This document shows positions 21,791 to 33,313 of a DNA stretch of 64,000 nucleotides, one piece after another (the first letter of the stretch is position 1; the number at the start of each line of letters is the position of its first letter). Position numbers and translations under genes: made by a program. Under the pieces are notes generated by a model. It made no database searches and was not told where the DNA came from. It saw only the letters and a program-made list of their open reading frames with translations. Source of the stretch: Inia geoffrensis (taxonomy: Eukaryota > Chordata > Mammalia > Artiodactyla > Iniidae); contig CM070904.1 of NCBI GenBank assembly GCA_036417435.1, forward strand, positions 19,264,835-19,328,834, given 5' to 3'.

Positions 21791-22681
21791 AGTTAATAAG
21801 GAGGCAGGAAGGCTGAGGGGTGACTGCGTTTTCACGAGTGCACAAGATGGCTTACATGTGGTCTCCCTTTCCACCCAGAGGTCTTACTGGACTCAGTTGT
21901 ACTGTGAGTGTAGGAAGCGTCTCTTGCTGGGACAGCTGTGAGAGTCTCGAGAGAACTGTATTTTTTTAACAGGCTTGTAAAGGAGTTTGCAGGTTTTCTT
22001 CCTCACGGGACCTTAAAAATAAAAGTTTTTAAAAAGCAGAGGAAAAGATCTGGTTTCCTTTATATGACAAGCTTCTGTTGACCCATCCTTAGAAGAACAT
22101 TATGAAACATTTATTTGGACATGTTTTTCCAGGAGAAGGGATGGCTGGTTTGTTTTTCCATTCTGTTCCATGGTCTGTCCTTGTAATGGTTTTTATGAGG
22201 CAACTGACAAGGCTAGAGGTGGTGTCTGCAGCTGGGAAGACAGTCTTTCTCAGCATGGGATGGAAGCTGCATTTCTGGACTGCTTGGCTTTTAGTCTCAG
22301 CATCACAAACTAAAGTGTGGGGTTATGGGAAAATCACTCCACCTCTTGAAGGTTTCGGTGTCCACATCTCGAAGTGAGGGAGATGTTTTAGGTGGTCCCT
22401 GAGGTCCCTTCTAGCTCTGATAATGTCCTCACTCAGATGTAGATGAGCTAGTTCCTTATAGGGAGCAAAAATCTGGAGACTGTACCCTATCATGGAATTA
22501 AACATGAAAGCAAGGTGCCATAGTGGGGGCACTCTGGATTGTGGTGGGTTCAGGACTGCAGGACCACCATGCATGTCTGTGCAGGAGCCCTGTCAAGGGG
22601 GTAAGGAATGAGGTGGGAGTCCAGTTCGATCTCCCCTTGCTGAGCGGAGCAGTCTCTCCGAGGAAGTGATGTTTGAGGTCA
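21791..22681. other. Unique sequence with a diverged MIR-like stretch
   Basis: 22250-22440 loosely fits a + strand MIR (ctgcatttctggactgcttgg ... gggaaaatcactcca ... ggtccctgaggtccc). No gene found. Confidence 0.4.
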
Positions 22682-22689
22682 CACTCTTA

Positions 22690-23485
22690 TTTACCAATTT
22701 ATTTAAATAGAAGTATGGTTGATTTACAATGTTGTGTTAATTTTTGCTGTACAGCAAAGTGATACAGTTTTATATGAAGTTTTATATATATACTTTCAAA
22801 AATATTCTTTTTCCATTATGGTTTATCATAGGATATTGAATATAGTTCTCTGTGCTATATAGTAGGATCTTGTTGTTTATCCATCCTATATATAATAGCT
22901 TACATCTGCTCATCCCAACCTCCTACTGTATCCCTCCCCCTTGGCATGCACAAGTCTGTTCTCTATGTCCATGAGTCTGTTTCTGTTTTATAGATAAGTT
23001 CATTTTTGTCTTATTTTAGATTCCATATATAAGTGATGTCACATGGTATTTGTCTTTCTCTTTCTGACTTCACTTATTATCATAATCTCTAGTTGCATCC
23101 ATATTACTGCAAATGGCATTATCTCACTCTTTTTTATGGCTGAGTAGTATTCCATTGTATGTATGTACTACATCTTTATCCATTCGTCTGTCGATGGACA
23201 TTTAAGTTGTTTCTGTCTTGGCTATTGTGAATAGTGCTGCTATGAACATGGGAGTGCATGCATCTTTTTGAATTAGAGTTTTGTCTGGATATATGCCCAG
23301 GAGAGGGATTGCTGGATCATATAATAGTTCTATTTTTAGTTTTTCAAGGAACCTCCATACTGTTCTCCATAGTGGCTGCACCAACTTACATTCCCACCAA
23401 CAGCGTAGGAGGGTCCCCTTTTCTCCACATCCTCTCCAGCATCTGTTATTTGTAGACTTTTGAATGATGGCCATGCTGTCGGGGT
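22690..23485 (-). mobile_element. 5'-truncated L1
   Basis: Contains the 3'UTR and C-terminal end of ORF2 on the minus strand. The frame 23507-23202 shows the C-terminal segment with [19 protein letters not shown]. Truncated about 270 codons from the ORF2 end. 8-bp target duplication, cactctta, at 22682-22689 and 23486-23493. Confidence 0.93.
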
Positions 23486-23493
23486 CACTCTTA

Positions 23494-24674
23494 ATGGCAC
23501 CATACATCTATCCATGGATGAAGTATGGGTGAAGAGATCCTTGTTAGATCCTGAGCGTTTCTGTCCACCAGTGCTGTCCATCCACACCGGCTCTCAGCTG
23601 GGTCTCCCTGAGTAGGAGACCATCCACACCTGTCTGAACTTTGGAGGCTCCTGCCCTCTTGGCTAAGCAAAAGCCCTATCAAAAGGTAATTACAAGGCAT
23701 GTACATTTGTCGGCATGTGTGTATGTGTGAAATGGGTTACTGAAATCCACTGAACTCAGGAGCTATTCAATGAAAGCTGGAAACGTTGATATTCTTCTCA
23801 ACAAACTCTTTTTATGCCTACAGCCTTCCAAGCAGTCAAGACTACCGACCCATGCTAACGACAGGGAAGACATTGCTATTTAGGCCTGATTTTTAAACAG
23901 TGCATTATAGTGAGCAGAGTGCTGGGTGTGGGAAGGGGAGAGGCGAGAAAGCTATGTGCACACGTGTGTAAGTGTGCGTTTGTGGAGATAGTGTAGGTTC
24001 AAATACCTCTGCTTCAAGACCCAGCCTAGGACTTGCCACCTTCCAGAACCTCTTTCCTAACCAAGCTGTACTGAGTTTGCTTCCATCCTCTCCCTGACTG
24101 ACCTTCATAGCATGTGTGATTTTGAGTCTCCACCTGTTCCGTGTATGTGTGAAATAGGACAGTGCACATGAGAAGCTGGGGTCAGGGCACTGTTCTGTAG
24201 CTGTCAGTTCTGTTGACCAGACAACTGGTCTCCTGATGGCCACACTCCCTCCTAGTCTCTTTCCATGGCAGGCAGCCTGTATCTGAACACACGGTAGATG
24301 GCACATCAGCCCTTGCTGGAATGATTTGAAGAAAAAAAAAAAAAGGCAAGCTCTTTGCTTGAACCATTGAACTCTTAAGAACTGCCTATCAGAAGCTCTG
24401 GTTGTTGAGGGCATTCATTATCACCAGCACAAACCTTTGAGTTCTGAGCTATAAAGACATGAAAGACACTGGCCTTGCCATCACAAGAAGCCGGGCCAGC
24501 AGTCCCGGGGAGAGCACACAGCCCAAACGCAGAAGGATCTAATTAAACCCAACATACGGCTTCGAGCATGGTGCTGCAGATCTGAGGACATAAAGAATAC
24601 AGCTTGTCTCTTGAGATGTCTGCAGTTTGATTGCAGAGGTAGATTTTTAGACAACTAATCATAAAGCAGAAAGA
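23494..24674. other. Unique non-coding sequence
   Basis: No repeat or gene recognised. An A13 run lies at 24331-24343. The 169-codon minus frame (24414-23905) includes its translated poly-Phe and has no domain. Confidence 0.45.
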
Positions 24675-24701
24675 TAAGTGCTTCTTTTTTCTTCTTTTTT
24701 T

Positions 24702-25446
24702 CACAACTCACACACTGTATTTTATGTTTACAGGAGATAGAAACTGACACCAAGCATTGTAAATGGATGACCACGACAAAAGCAACAATGATTACAATTA
24801 CCAAACACGAAACACACTCATATAATGTCATAATATTGACATTCAGTCCAGGAATCCTCCACTGTAACAGCTCCTTTACTTTGCAGTGAAAATTGATTTG
24901 TATATTTTTTGCCTCTGAGTCCTTGTGGGATTTTTTTTTGTGTTCAAACAATGTCACAAAAATTCTAATCATCCTCATCAGTTCACTCAGTCGCATGTAA
25001 TTAATTTTTTTCATCTTGACCTTTTAGCACTTTTATGAATTCATCAGTTTTCCATTAGAGTTCTGAAAATGCTTATTCATTCAGTTCAGCAGTATAGTCA
25101 TTTACCAGAAACCTGTGCTTGTCAGAGTCTTTTCCATGAATTCCTTGAAGATGAAACCCTTTTATAGGAACATTTTTGTGAAAGCATCAGAGTACACCCA
25201 GAACTGTCTGTAAATGACAAAAGACTTTAAAAATGACCATGGTTAAAGATTTGATGAAAGTTCATAATAATGCATTTGACAAGGAAATTCAGTTATTTCT
25301 GAGATATACATTTTAAAGTAATAACTAGAATTATGACTTACAACATTAAACCAGAACATATAAGATTTTTAGAAATTTCATGTAATGTCTGAAACATTTA
25401 TATTAACATATTTCCATGCAAATAGCCCAATGAAAGTTTAGTATTA
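24702..25446 (-). other. Putative 3'-transduced genomic segment
   Basis: Non-L1 sequence between the two A-rich tails. On the minus strand it ends with the variant polyadenylation signal AATACA (complement at 24717-24722), about 15 nt before the terminal tail. No ORF with a known domain: the 119-codon frame at 25014-24655 has no recognisable motif. Its source locus should hold a related L1 directly upstream. Confidence 0.7.
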
Positions 25447-25454
25447 GTTGTTTT

Positions 25455-25716
25455 GTTTGTTTGTTTTTTTGTTTTATACAGCAGGTTCTTATTAGTCATC
25501 AATTTTATACACATCAGTGTATACATGTCAATCCCAATCGCCCAATTCAGCACACCACCATCCCCACCCCACCGCTGTTTTCCCTGCTTCGTGTCCATAC
25601 GTTTGTTCTCTACATCTGTGTCTCAACTTCTGCCCCGCAAACCGGTTCTTCTGTACCATTTTTCTAGGATCCACATACATGTGTTAATATACGATATTTG
25701 TTTTTCTCTTCCTGAC
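25455..25716 (-). other. L1 3'UTR of the 24.7-28.3 kb element
   Basis: Lies between the ORF2 end and the internal A-rich tail. Its sequence differs from the 3'UTRs of the L1s at 4.7 and 22.7 kb, pointing to a different L1 subfamily. Confidence 0.75.
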
Positions 25717-28256
25717 TTACTTTACTTCACTCTGTGTGACAGTCTCTAGATCCATCCATGTCTCAACAAATGACTCAATTTCGTGCCTTTTTATGGCTGA
25801 GTAATATTCCATTGTATATATATACCACACCTTCTTTATCCATTCGTGTGTTGATGGGCATTTAGGTTGCTTCCATGACCTGGCTATTGTAAATAGTGCT
25901 GCAATGAACATTGGGGTGCATTTGTCTTTTTGAATTATGGTTTTCTCTGGGTATATGCCCAGTAGTGGGATAGCTGGATCACATGTTAATTCTATTTTTA
26001 GTTTTTTAAGGAACTACCATACTGTTCTCCATAGTGGCTGTATCAGTTTACATTCCCACCAACGGTGCAGAGGGTTCCCTTTTCTCCACACCCTTTCCAG
26101 CATTTGTTGTTTGTAGATTTTCTGATGATGCCCATTCTAACTGGTGTGAGGTGATGCCTCATTATAGTTTTGACTTGCATTTCTCTAATGATTAGTGATG
26201 TTGAGCAGCTTTTCATGTGCTTCTTGGCCATCTGTATGTCTCCTTTGGAGAAATGTCTATTTAGGTCTTGTGTCCATTTTTTGATTGGGTTGTTTGTTTC
26301 TTTAATATTGAGCTGCATGAGCTGTTTATATATTTTGGAGATTAACCCTTTGTCCGTTGATTCATTTGCAAATATTTTCTCCCATTCTGAAGGTTGTCTT
26401 TTCGTCTTGTTTATGGTTTCCTTTGCTGTGCAAAAGCTTTGAAGTTTCATTAGGTCCCATTTGTTTATTTTTGTTTTTATTTCCATTACTCTAGGAGGTG
26501 GATCAAAAAAGATCTTGCTGTGATTTATGTCAAACAGTGTTCTTCCTGTGTTTTCCTCTAAGAATTTTATGGTGTCTGGTCTTCCATTTAGGTCTCGAAT
26601 CCATTTTGAGTTTATTTTTGTGTATGGTGTTAGGGAGTGTTCTAATTTCATTCTTTTACATGTAGCTGTCCGGTTTTCACAGCACCACTCATTGAAGAGA
26701 CAGTCTTTTCTCCGTTGTATATCCTTGTCTCCTTTGTCATAGATTAGTTGACCATAGGTGCATGGGTTTATCTGTGGGCTTTCTATCTCGTTCCATTGAT
26801 CTGTGTTTCTGTTTTTGTGCCAGTACCATATTGTCTTGATTACTGTAGCTTTGTAGTATAGTCTGAAGTCAGGGAGCCTGATTCTTCCAGCTCTGTTTTA
26901 TTCCCTCAAGACTCCTTTGGCTATTCGGGGTCTTTAGTGTCTCCATACAAATTTTAAGATGATTTGTTCTAGTTCCGTAAAAAATGCCATTGGTAATTTG
27001 ATAGGGATTGCATTGAATCTGTAGATTGTTTTGGGTAGTATAGTCATTTCCACAATATTGATTCTTCCAATCCAAAAACATGGTATATCTCTCCATCTGT
27101 TCGTATCATCTTTAATTTCTTTCATCAATGTCTTATAGTTTTCTGCATACAGGTCTTTTGTCTCCCTGGGTAGGTTTATTCCTACATATTTTATTCTTTT
27201 TATTGCAATGGCGAATGGGATCGTTTCCTTAATTTCTCTTACTGATCTTTCATTCTTAGTGTATAGGAATGCGAGAGATTTCTGTGCATTAATTTTGTAT
27301 CCTGCTACTTTACCAAATTCATTGATTAGCTCCAGTAGTTTTCTGGTGGCAGGATTCTCTATGTATAGAATCATGTCATCTGCAAACAGTGAGAGTTTTA
27401 CTTCTTCTTTTCCCATTTGCCATCCTTTTATTTCTTTTTCTTCTCTGACTGCTGTGGCTAGGACTTCCATAACAATGTTGAATAATAGTGGTGAGAGTGG
27501 GCAACCTTGTCTTGTTCCTGATCTTAGTGGAAATGCTTTCAGTTTTTCACCATTGAGAATGATGTTTGCTGTAGGTTTGTCGTATATGGCCTTTATTAAG
27601 TTGAGGTAGGTTCCCTCTATGCTCACTTTCTGGAGAGTTTTTATCATAAATGGGTGTTGAATTTTGTCAAAAGCTTTTTCTGCATCTATTGAGATGATCA
27701 TATGGTTTTTATTCTTCAGTTTGTTAGTATGGTGTATCACATTGATTGATTTGCGTATATTGAAGAATCCTTGCATCCCTGGGACAAATCCCACTCGATC
27801 ATGGTGTATGATCCTTTTAATGTGTTGTTGGATTCTGTTTGCTAGTATTTTGTTGAGGATTTTTGCATCTATATTCATCAGTGATACTGGTCTGTAATTT
27901 TCTTTTTTTGTAGTATTTTTGTCTGGTTTTGGTATCAGGGTGATGGTGGTCTCACAGAATGAGTTTAGGAGTGTCCCTTCCTCTGCAATTTTTTGGAGGA
28001 GTTTGAGAAGGATGCGTGTTAGCTCTTCTCTAAATGTTTGATAGAATTCACCTGTGAAGCCATCTGGTCCTGGACTTTTATTTGTTGGAAGATTTTTAAT
28101 CACGGTTTCAATTTCATTACTTGTGATTGGTCTGTTCCTATTTTCTGTTTCTTCCTGGTTCAGTCTTGGATGGTTATACCTTTCTAAGAATTTGTCCATT
28201 TCTTCCAGGTTGTCCATTTTATTGGCATAAAGTTGCTTGTCGTAGTCCCTTAGGAT
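25717..28256 (-). pseudogene. L1 ORF2, truncated, RT domain still open
   Basis: From 28256 to 26934 about 440 codons are uninterrupted and span most of the reverse transcriptase. Motifs seen in order: ITLIPKPD, the AEKAFDKIQ block with the first catalytic Asp, [14 protein letters not shown], and FADD (encoded at 27375-27386). A frameshift follows at ~26934. The thumb/C-terminal part continues at 26651-26043 and 25911-25717 in other frames. Endonuclease and ORF1 are absent, so it cannot act alone. The first ~7 codons of the open frame (28280-28257) come from flanking DNA. Confidence 0.9.
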
Positions 28257-28309
28257 GCAGTAGGTGCTTCTTATGTACAAGGTTATATATAAAGTTTTGT
28301 GAACCTACA

Positions 28310-28555
28310 GAGAGGGGATCAAGTCTTTCTGGGCTGTTGGAGGAAGGGCTATTTGAACTGGACTTTGTAGGATGACTAGGAGTTCGCTAGGCAGAGAAGC
28401 AGTGGAAGAGAATTTTAGGCAGAGAGAACTAAAAGAAGACAAGACCTATAAAACTTCATGGTGTTTGGAAATTGGGGAGCAGCTAATGTAGCCAAAGCTG
28501 AGAATATATGGTTGGGTGGAATGCAGAGGGCAAGAAGTGAAATCATACAATAATA
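28310..28555 (+). mobile_element. Ancient interspersed repeat (shared family, copy 2)
   Basis: Short segment matching the same old family as 14090-14890 (gggctatttgaactggactttg ... gcagagagaactaaaag). Confidence 0.45.
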
Positions 28556-28815
28556 ATGATTAACATTTATTGAGTGCTTTCTGTGTATCAGGCATCATAC
28601 TAAGCATTTTCGTGTTATTTAATCTTTAAACCGTACATATGATGTAGGTACTATTTGCCTCATTTTACTTTTGGGGAAATTGAGGTACAGTAATTCAGTA
28701 TTGATACTTAGGAGAAAAAAAACTTTCCCAAGGTGACATAATTAGTAAATGGTGGAGCTGGGATGTGATCCCAGGCAGCTTGACACCAGACCTTGTGCCC
28801 TTCCACACTATGCTG
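28556..28815 (-). mobile_element. MIR
   Basis: Complementary MIR order on +: aacatttattgagtgctttctgtg ... catactaagcatttt ... aggtactatttgcctcattttac ... cccaaggtgacataattagtaaatgg ... tgtgatcccaggcag. Confidence 0.85.
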
Positions 28816-29769
28816 TTGGTGTGTGAATATTGTAGGTGTCCTGAGGGTTCTCCACGGACAGGGTTGGGGAGACATAGCTTCAGGGAGAAGAAAGCCTCAA
28901 AAAGAGGTACAGGAAGTAGAATTAGGTGGGGATGGGGGAGGTGGGAGGACATCCCAGGCAAGGGGGAATGCTACTGTCAAAACACAGAGGCCGGAAGGAG
29001 TATGTTCCAGAGACACTGGCCTGGCCCATTGGTCTGGGTCAGTCGCCTGGTTCTTTCTGGGACAGCCCAAATGCACAGCTTAGCTGGGAGCCCCCAGAGC
29101 ATCTCTGCTCTCTAGAAAGGTCCCGGAAACTGATGTCTGCTCAGTTTCTTTTATGGTACCTTCCTGCTTCTCACTGGCCTAAGAAGAGGTAGTGGGGCAT
29201 CCAGAGTTTGACAGTGCATGTAGGAAACCCACGGGTCAATCTTGCCCCCCTGTTATGTGTGGTTTTTAAAGTGTGTCTTCTACCAAGCGCTCCTGGGTGA
29301 GGACGGGTGCTCTCTGGCAGTGGGATTTAATGAATCCAGCAGCGCCTTGCTCCCCACTTTCAATCCCCGAGGGGCGTTCAGCCGGCTGAGCAGCGGAAGG
29401 TGCCAACTGCTCACATTTAAATAAGAGAGACATCAGGGCAGGGTAGCAGAGGCCAAAGGGAGATCACTGCCCAAGTGAAATTGAATTCTTTTGGAGTTAA
29501 ATTGAGGCTCTGAGTTGTCTTTTTACAAACATATTCATTGCTTTGGCTGTCACTTTCATTTAGCAGGCTTGTCATCTGAGCCGTGGCAGGCCGGCCGAGT
29601 GACAGCCGCCGCTGCAGAGCCTGAGCCTGGGAAGCTGGGAGCCGGGCATGTGGTGGGGAGAGTGTAAGGAGAAACAAGTCAGAAGGAGGGTCTAGTCTTC
29701 AAGCTGCCGGCTTATTCTCCCCCGACCTGGCCAAGGAACTGCAAAATCAAAATTACATCATGACACAGA
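28816..29769. other. Unique sequence, candidate conserved non-coding block
   Basis: Repeat-free as far as can be seen. 29280-29640 has a balanced, non-repetitive composition and motif-like pieces (cacatttaaataa, ggctgtcactttcattt, gagtgacagccg). No splice-flanked ORF or domain. Confidence 0.35.
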
Positions 29770-29774
29770 AGACT

Positions 29775-29985
29775 AAGCATGACGAAGGGTGAAGTCCTGG
29801 TTAAGACCCATCAATAGCTGTGTCCACCTGGGTGACTTACTGAGCCCACCGTGCCTCACTTTCCTCATTTGTAAAAAAGGCTTTAAAAATAGCACCAATG
29901 TTCGGACTCCCGGTGAGAGTTGACTGAAATAAATTTGCCAAGTGCTTACCTCAATGATCAGCCAGTAGTAGGTCTTTAGTAAAGG
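29775..29985 (+). mobile_element. MIR
   Basis: Core and tail: gctgtgtccacctgggtgac ... cctcactttcctcatttg ... gttgactgaaataaatttgc. Confidence 0.7.
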
Positions 29986-30127
29986 TACATTTAAAAAAAA
30001 TTGTGCATGGTAAACGAGTCCTATGCCAGGACAACTAGGAAGGCACTTGTATTTTACAATAGCTGTGTACCACCGTTTCTGAAATTTCGCCCTTTGGAAT
30101 ACATTCCTCTCCGAGTCTTTTTTTAAA

Positions 30128-30540
30128 AAAAAATAGTTTATTTATTTTTGGCCGTGTTGGGTTTTTATTGCTGCACACTGGCTTTCTCTGGTTGCAGCGA
30201 GCGGAGGCTACTCTTCGTTGCGGTGAGCGGGCTTCTCATTGCGGTGGCTTCTCTTGCTGTGGAGCACGGGCTCTAGGAGCACGGGCTTCAGTAGTTGTGG
30301 CACGTGGGCTCAGTAGTTGTGGCACGTGGGCTCAGTAGTTGTGGCACGTGGGCTTCAGCAGTTGTGGCACGTGGGCTCAGCAGTTGTGGCTCGCGGGCTC
30401 TAGAGCGCAGGCTCAGTAGCTGTGGCTCATGGGCTTAGTTGCTCTGCAGCATGTGGGATCTTCCCGGACCAGGGCTCGAACCCGTGTCCCCTGCATTGGC
30501 AGGTGGATTCTCAACCACTGTGCCACCAGGGAAGCCCTTT
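30128..30540 (-). mobile_element. CHR-type SINE, long subtype, with expanded internal repeat
   Basis: Complete minus-strand copy. A 22-23-nt unit (cagtagttgtggcacgtggg plus ct) is repeated about five times at 30289-30398, more than in the other long-subtype copies here. Target duplication gagtctttttttaaa (T-run length varies) near 30113-30127 and 30541-30556. Confidence 0.95.
30289..30398. repeat. 22-nt tandem repeat inside a SINE
   Basis: Five tandem units, the first three nearly identical. Expansion of a repeat motif native to the long CHR subtype. Confidence 0.9.
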
Positions 30541-30556
30541 GAGTCTTTTTTTTTTT

Positions 30557-31599
30557 AAAGTCACATCTGCTTGGGAGGGAGACTTGAGTCAGTAGCAGAA
30601 CGAGGCCCAGAGAACTAGTTGACCGTGTCATGGAGGGGCAGAGAGTTAGGGAGGGTGGGAGAGGTTGGTGCGGATGGAAGGTGAGACAAACCTTACAGTT
30701 CTGTGGAGACAAGGTCTTGGGTAGTAGTAATAAAACGTGGTGGTGGCCAGTTTAAGAAGATGAGAACAAGGCTATGGGGGTTCCCTCGTGGGTTTGTAAG
30801 GTTTTATGTAGAAAGTGGCATTGAGGTCTGGCGAACTGAAGATACAGTTCTAAGCCTTGAGGATGGTCGTCAGGGAAAAGTGATGGGTTTGGGGAGGGTC
30901 TGAGGAGCAGGTGTGGAAGAAGGAGGTAGCGTTTTGGTGGTAAGTGCCTCTTTTTCTTCCAAGGGTGGCTGTCAACGGAGCTGGTGCACAGGGGATGACT
31001 TGAACAATGCCAAGGTGAAAAAGCCAGCTGGCAGAGTTGAGATCCTGGGACTCGCTTTCCGATCATGGCCAAGAGGGTCGGGTCTAGAGAGTCCTCTTGT
31101 TCCTTGCTTTGAGGCCTTGGACAAGTGCCTTCTGCTCCCTGGGCCTGTGTTCCCATGTAATTCACGAAGCAAATGATAGCCAAGGCCAAGCTGGTGACCG
31201 AGGGCATCAGAGGGGCCAGGTGCCTGTCTCATTTCTGTTGCTTTACTCCATACCTTCCCCCAGCCATCGAGCCTGAGGAGGCACTTGAGTTTGTGACCCT
31301 GAAGCAGACGGATCAGACGATGTCTGAGATACCTTGGCGCTCTGCTGTGCCAGTATTCTAATGCCCAACTACAAGCACCCTCAGCTCTTAACTTGAGGGT
31401 TCCTAACCTGGAGTCCTCTGAGCCATAAGGCTTCCTGGGACAGAATTTAGGGGGTTCATGAACTTATATGGAATAGAAGAAAATCATAGATTTATTTTCA
31501 TAAACTTCTAATTGAAACATAGTTTTTTCCCTCACTTATGAATCTAGGTGACAAACCACGGTCGTATGAGCAATACCTACTCTGTTGGCTATAGAAATG
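30557..31599. other. Unique sequence with a weak MIR
   Basis: 31040-31185 resembles a MIR on + (gagatcctgggactcgctttcc ... ccttggacaagtgccttctgc). Otherwise nothing recognised. The overlapping frames at 30752-31361 occur on both strands and lack domains. Confidence 0.4.
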
Positions 31600-32136
31600 G
31601 AATATTTTCATATTACAGTGCTGGCTCCCAGTTTGCATGTCCTTGTATAGCCCCTCCTTCACAAATCTGGACTGGGCTGGTGATGCAGTCTAACCAGTAG
31701 AATGTAGGAGAAATGTTGTATCTGTCTTGGACTTAACCTTAAGACAGCCTGGCAGCTTTGACTTTTGTACTTCTGGGGGGCCCTGCAGAACCATAGGAAA
31801 CATCTGGCCACACTGCTGGGGAGATCATGTGAATAGGCTTAGTGAGAGGAGGGGCCCTAGACTACATGGAAAAAGAATGCCCTACCATCCCAGAGCCCTA
31901 ACTGAACGCAGCCTTCCAGCCATCCTCACCAAGAGGCAAGATACGAGAGGCAGCTCTCTGGAATGTTAACTCCAGCCCCCAGATGAGTACAGTCCTAGCT
32001 GCCATCAGGTGAGACAGAAGAACCACCCAGCCAAGCCTAGTCCATCCACAGACTTGTGAGCTACATTAAAATGGTTTTCATTTTTAAGCCGTTAAGTTTG
32101 GGAATGGTTTCTATGCAGCACTAGGGAACTGAAATG
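31600..32136 (+). mobile_element. MLT1-like MaLR LTR
   Basis: The 3' end ttttaagccgttaagtttggg ... atgcagcactagggaactgaaa is characteristic of MLT1 LTRs. The 5' part is diverged and the start is approximate. Confidence 0.65.
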
Positions 32137-32151
32137 GAGCCTTACAGTTTT

Positions 32152-32383
32152 TATTTTATTTTATTGTTTTTTATTTATTTATTTTTTTTCTGCGGTACGC
32201 GGGCCTCTCACTGCTGTGGCCTCTCCCGTTGCGGAGCACAGGCTCCGGACGCGCAGGCTCAGCGGCCACGGCTCACGGGCCCAGCCGCTCCGCGGCATGT
32301 GGGATCTTCCCGGACCGGGGCACAAACCCGCGTCCCCTGCATCGGCAGGCGGACTCTCAACCACTACGCCACCAGGGAAGCCC
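32152..32383 (-). mobile_element. CHR-type SINE, short subtype
   Basis: Inserted at the end of the MLT1-like LTR. Target duplication gagccttacagtttt at 32137-32151 and gagccttatagtttt at 32384-32398 (14/15). Confidence 0.97.
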
Positions 32384-32398
32384 GAGCCTTATAGTTTT

Positions 32399-32872
32399 AC
32401 TTGACAGAACTCAATTGAGTCCCAAAGCGTCTGTACCCATCTGAATGCCCGCTTGCACAGGTGTTTGACATCCGTCATGAGCCAGTAGGGTGTGCCCACC
32501 ACTTAAGATGTCCCAAATGAAGACGTGATAAAAGGTGCCTGGTGAACTATTAGTTGGCAAGTATTCCTGCAACCCAGCTGTCCTGCTGCCCAATGAGAGG
32601 AGCAGCTGCAGTTCCTAGGATACTTCGACTTTGGTTGGAGAAAGAGATTGCTTCCGGCCACATGAAATAAATGCATAATAGGAATTCTAGGCAGAAGGTG
32701 TGACTGGGGCTCCATGAAGGGGCTTTACCCTGACCTCCACCAGGAAAGGCCTTTACAGGAGTGGAGGCTTGAGGCTGACTTTGAAGCAAGAGCAAAGTTT
32801 GGAGTAGTTGGGGAAAGTGGGGAAGGTATTCACAGCAGGACAAGAGCTATGAGCAAATCCACTGACCAAGGC
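32399..32872. other. Unique non-coding sequence
   Basis: No repeat or gene recognised. Overlapping minus frames lack domains. Confidence 0.45.
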
Positions 32873-33313
32873 TGTGATGGTTAATTTTATGTGTCAGTGT
32901 GGCTGGAATGCAGTGCCGATATTTGATTAAACGTTATTCTGGACGTTTGTGAGGGTGCTTTGGGGATGAGATTTTACACATAGTGGACTTTGAGTAAAGC
33001 AGATTGGCCTCCCCAATGTGGGTGGGCCTCATCTAATCAGGTGAAAGGCTGGCCGCCCCTGAGCAAGAGGGAATTCCCCAGCAGACGGCCTTCAGACTTT
33101 GCAACGCCTGCTTTTCCTAGTTCTCTAGCAGGCTGCCTTCGGATTCAAACTGCAGCTCTTTCCTGAGTCTCTGGCCTACTGGCTTCCCTCATCAGGTTTT
33201 AGACTCACCAGTCCTCCCCAATCACATGAGCCAATTCCTTAAAATAAATCTTTCTGTGTATATACATACAGATCATATTGGTTCTGTTTCTCTGGAGAAC
33301 CTGAGGAACAGAG
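32873..33313 (+). mobile_element. Old ERVL-type LTR (MLT2-like)
   Basis: Begins tgtgatggttaattttatgtg, has the agtaaagcagattggcctcc block and ccaattccttaaaataaatc with AATAAA, and ends ggttctgtttctctggagaac. Confidence 0.65.

Larger units (their letters stand above)
24687..28260 (-). mobile_element. 5'-truncated L1 with apparent 3' transduction
   Basis: One insertion bounded by taagtgcttctt (24675-24686) and taggtgcttctt (28261-28272), 11 of 12 bases equal. On the minus strand the order is ORF2 from the RT region, 3'UTR, internal A-rich tail (25447-25475), 745 bp of non-L1 sequence, then a second A-rich tail (24687-24701). This is the layout of an L1 read-through transcript that ended at a downstream polyadenylation site. 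Confidence 0.82.

Noticed and set aside
23905..24414. 169-codon minus-strand frame
   Set aside because: Includes a translated A run and shows no domain or conserved motif.
24655..25014. 119-codon minus frame as a retrogene
   Set aside because: No recognisable protein family, and it runs through the terminal A-rich tail. Better explained as transduced non-coding DNA.
25455..28256. Active L1 at 25.5-28.3 kb
   Set aside because: 5'-truncated, no endonuclease or ORF1, and a frameshift after the RT domain.
30289..30398. CRISPR-like array
   Set aside because: Direct tandem units without spacers, inside a SINE in a mammalian genome.
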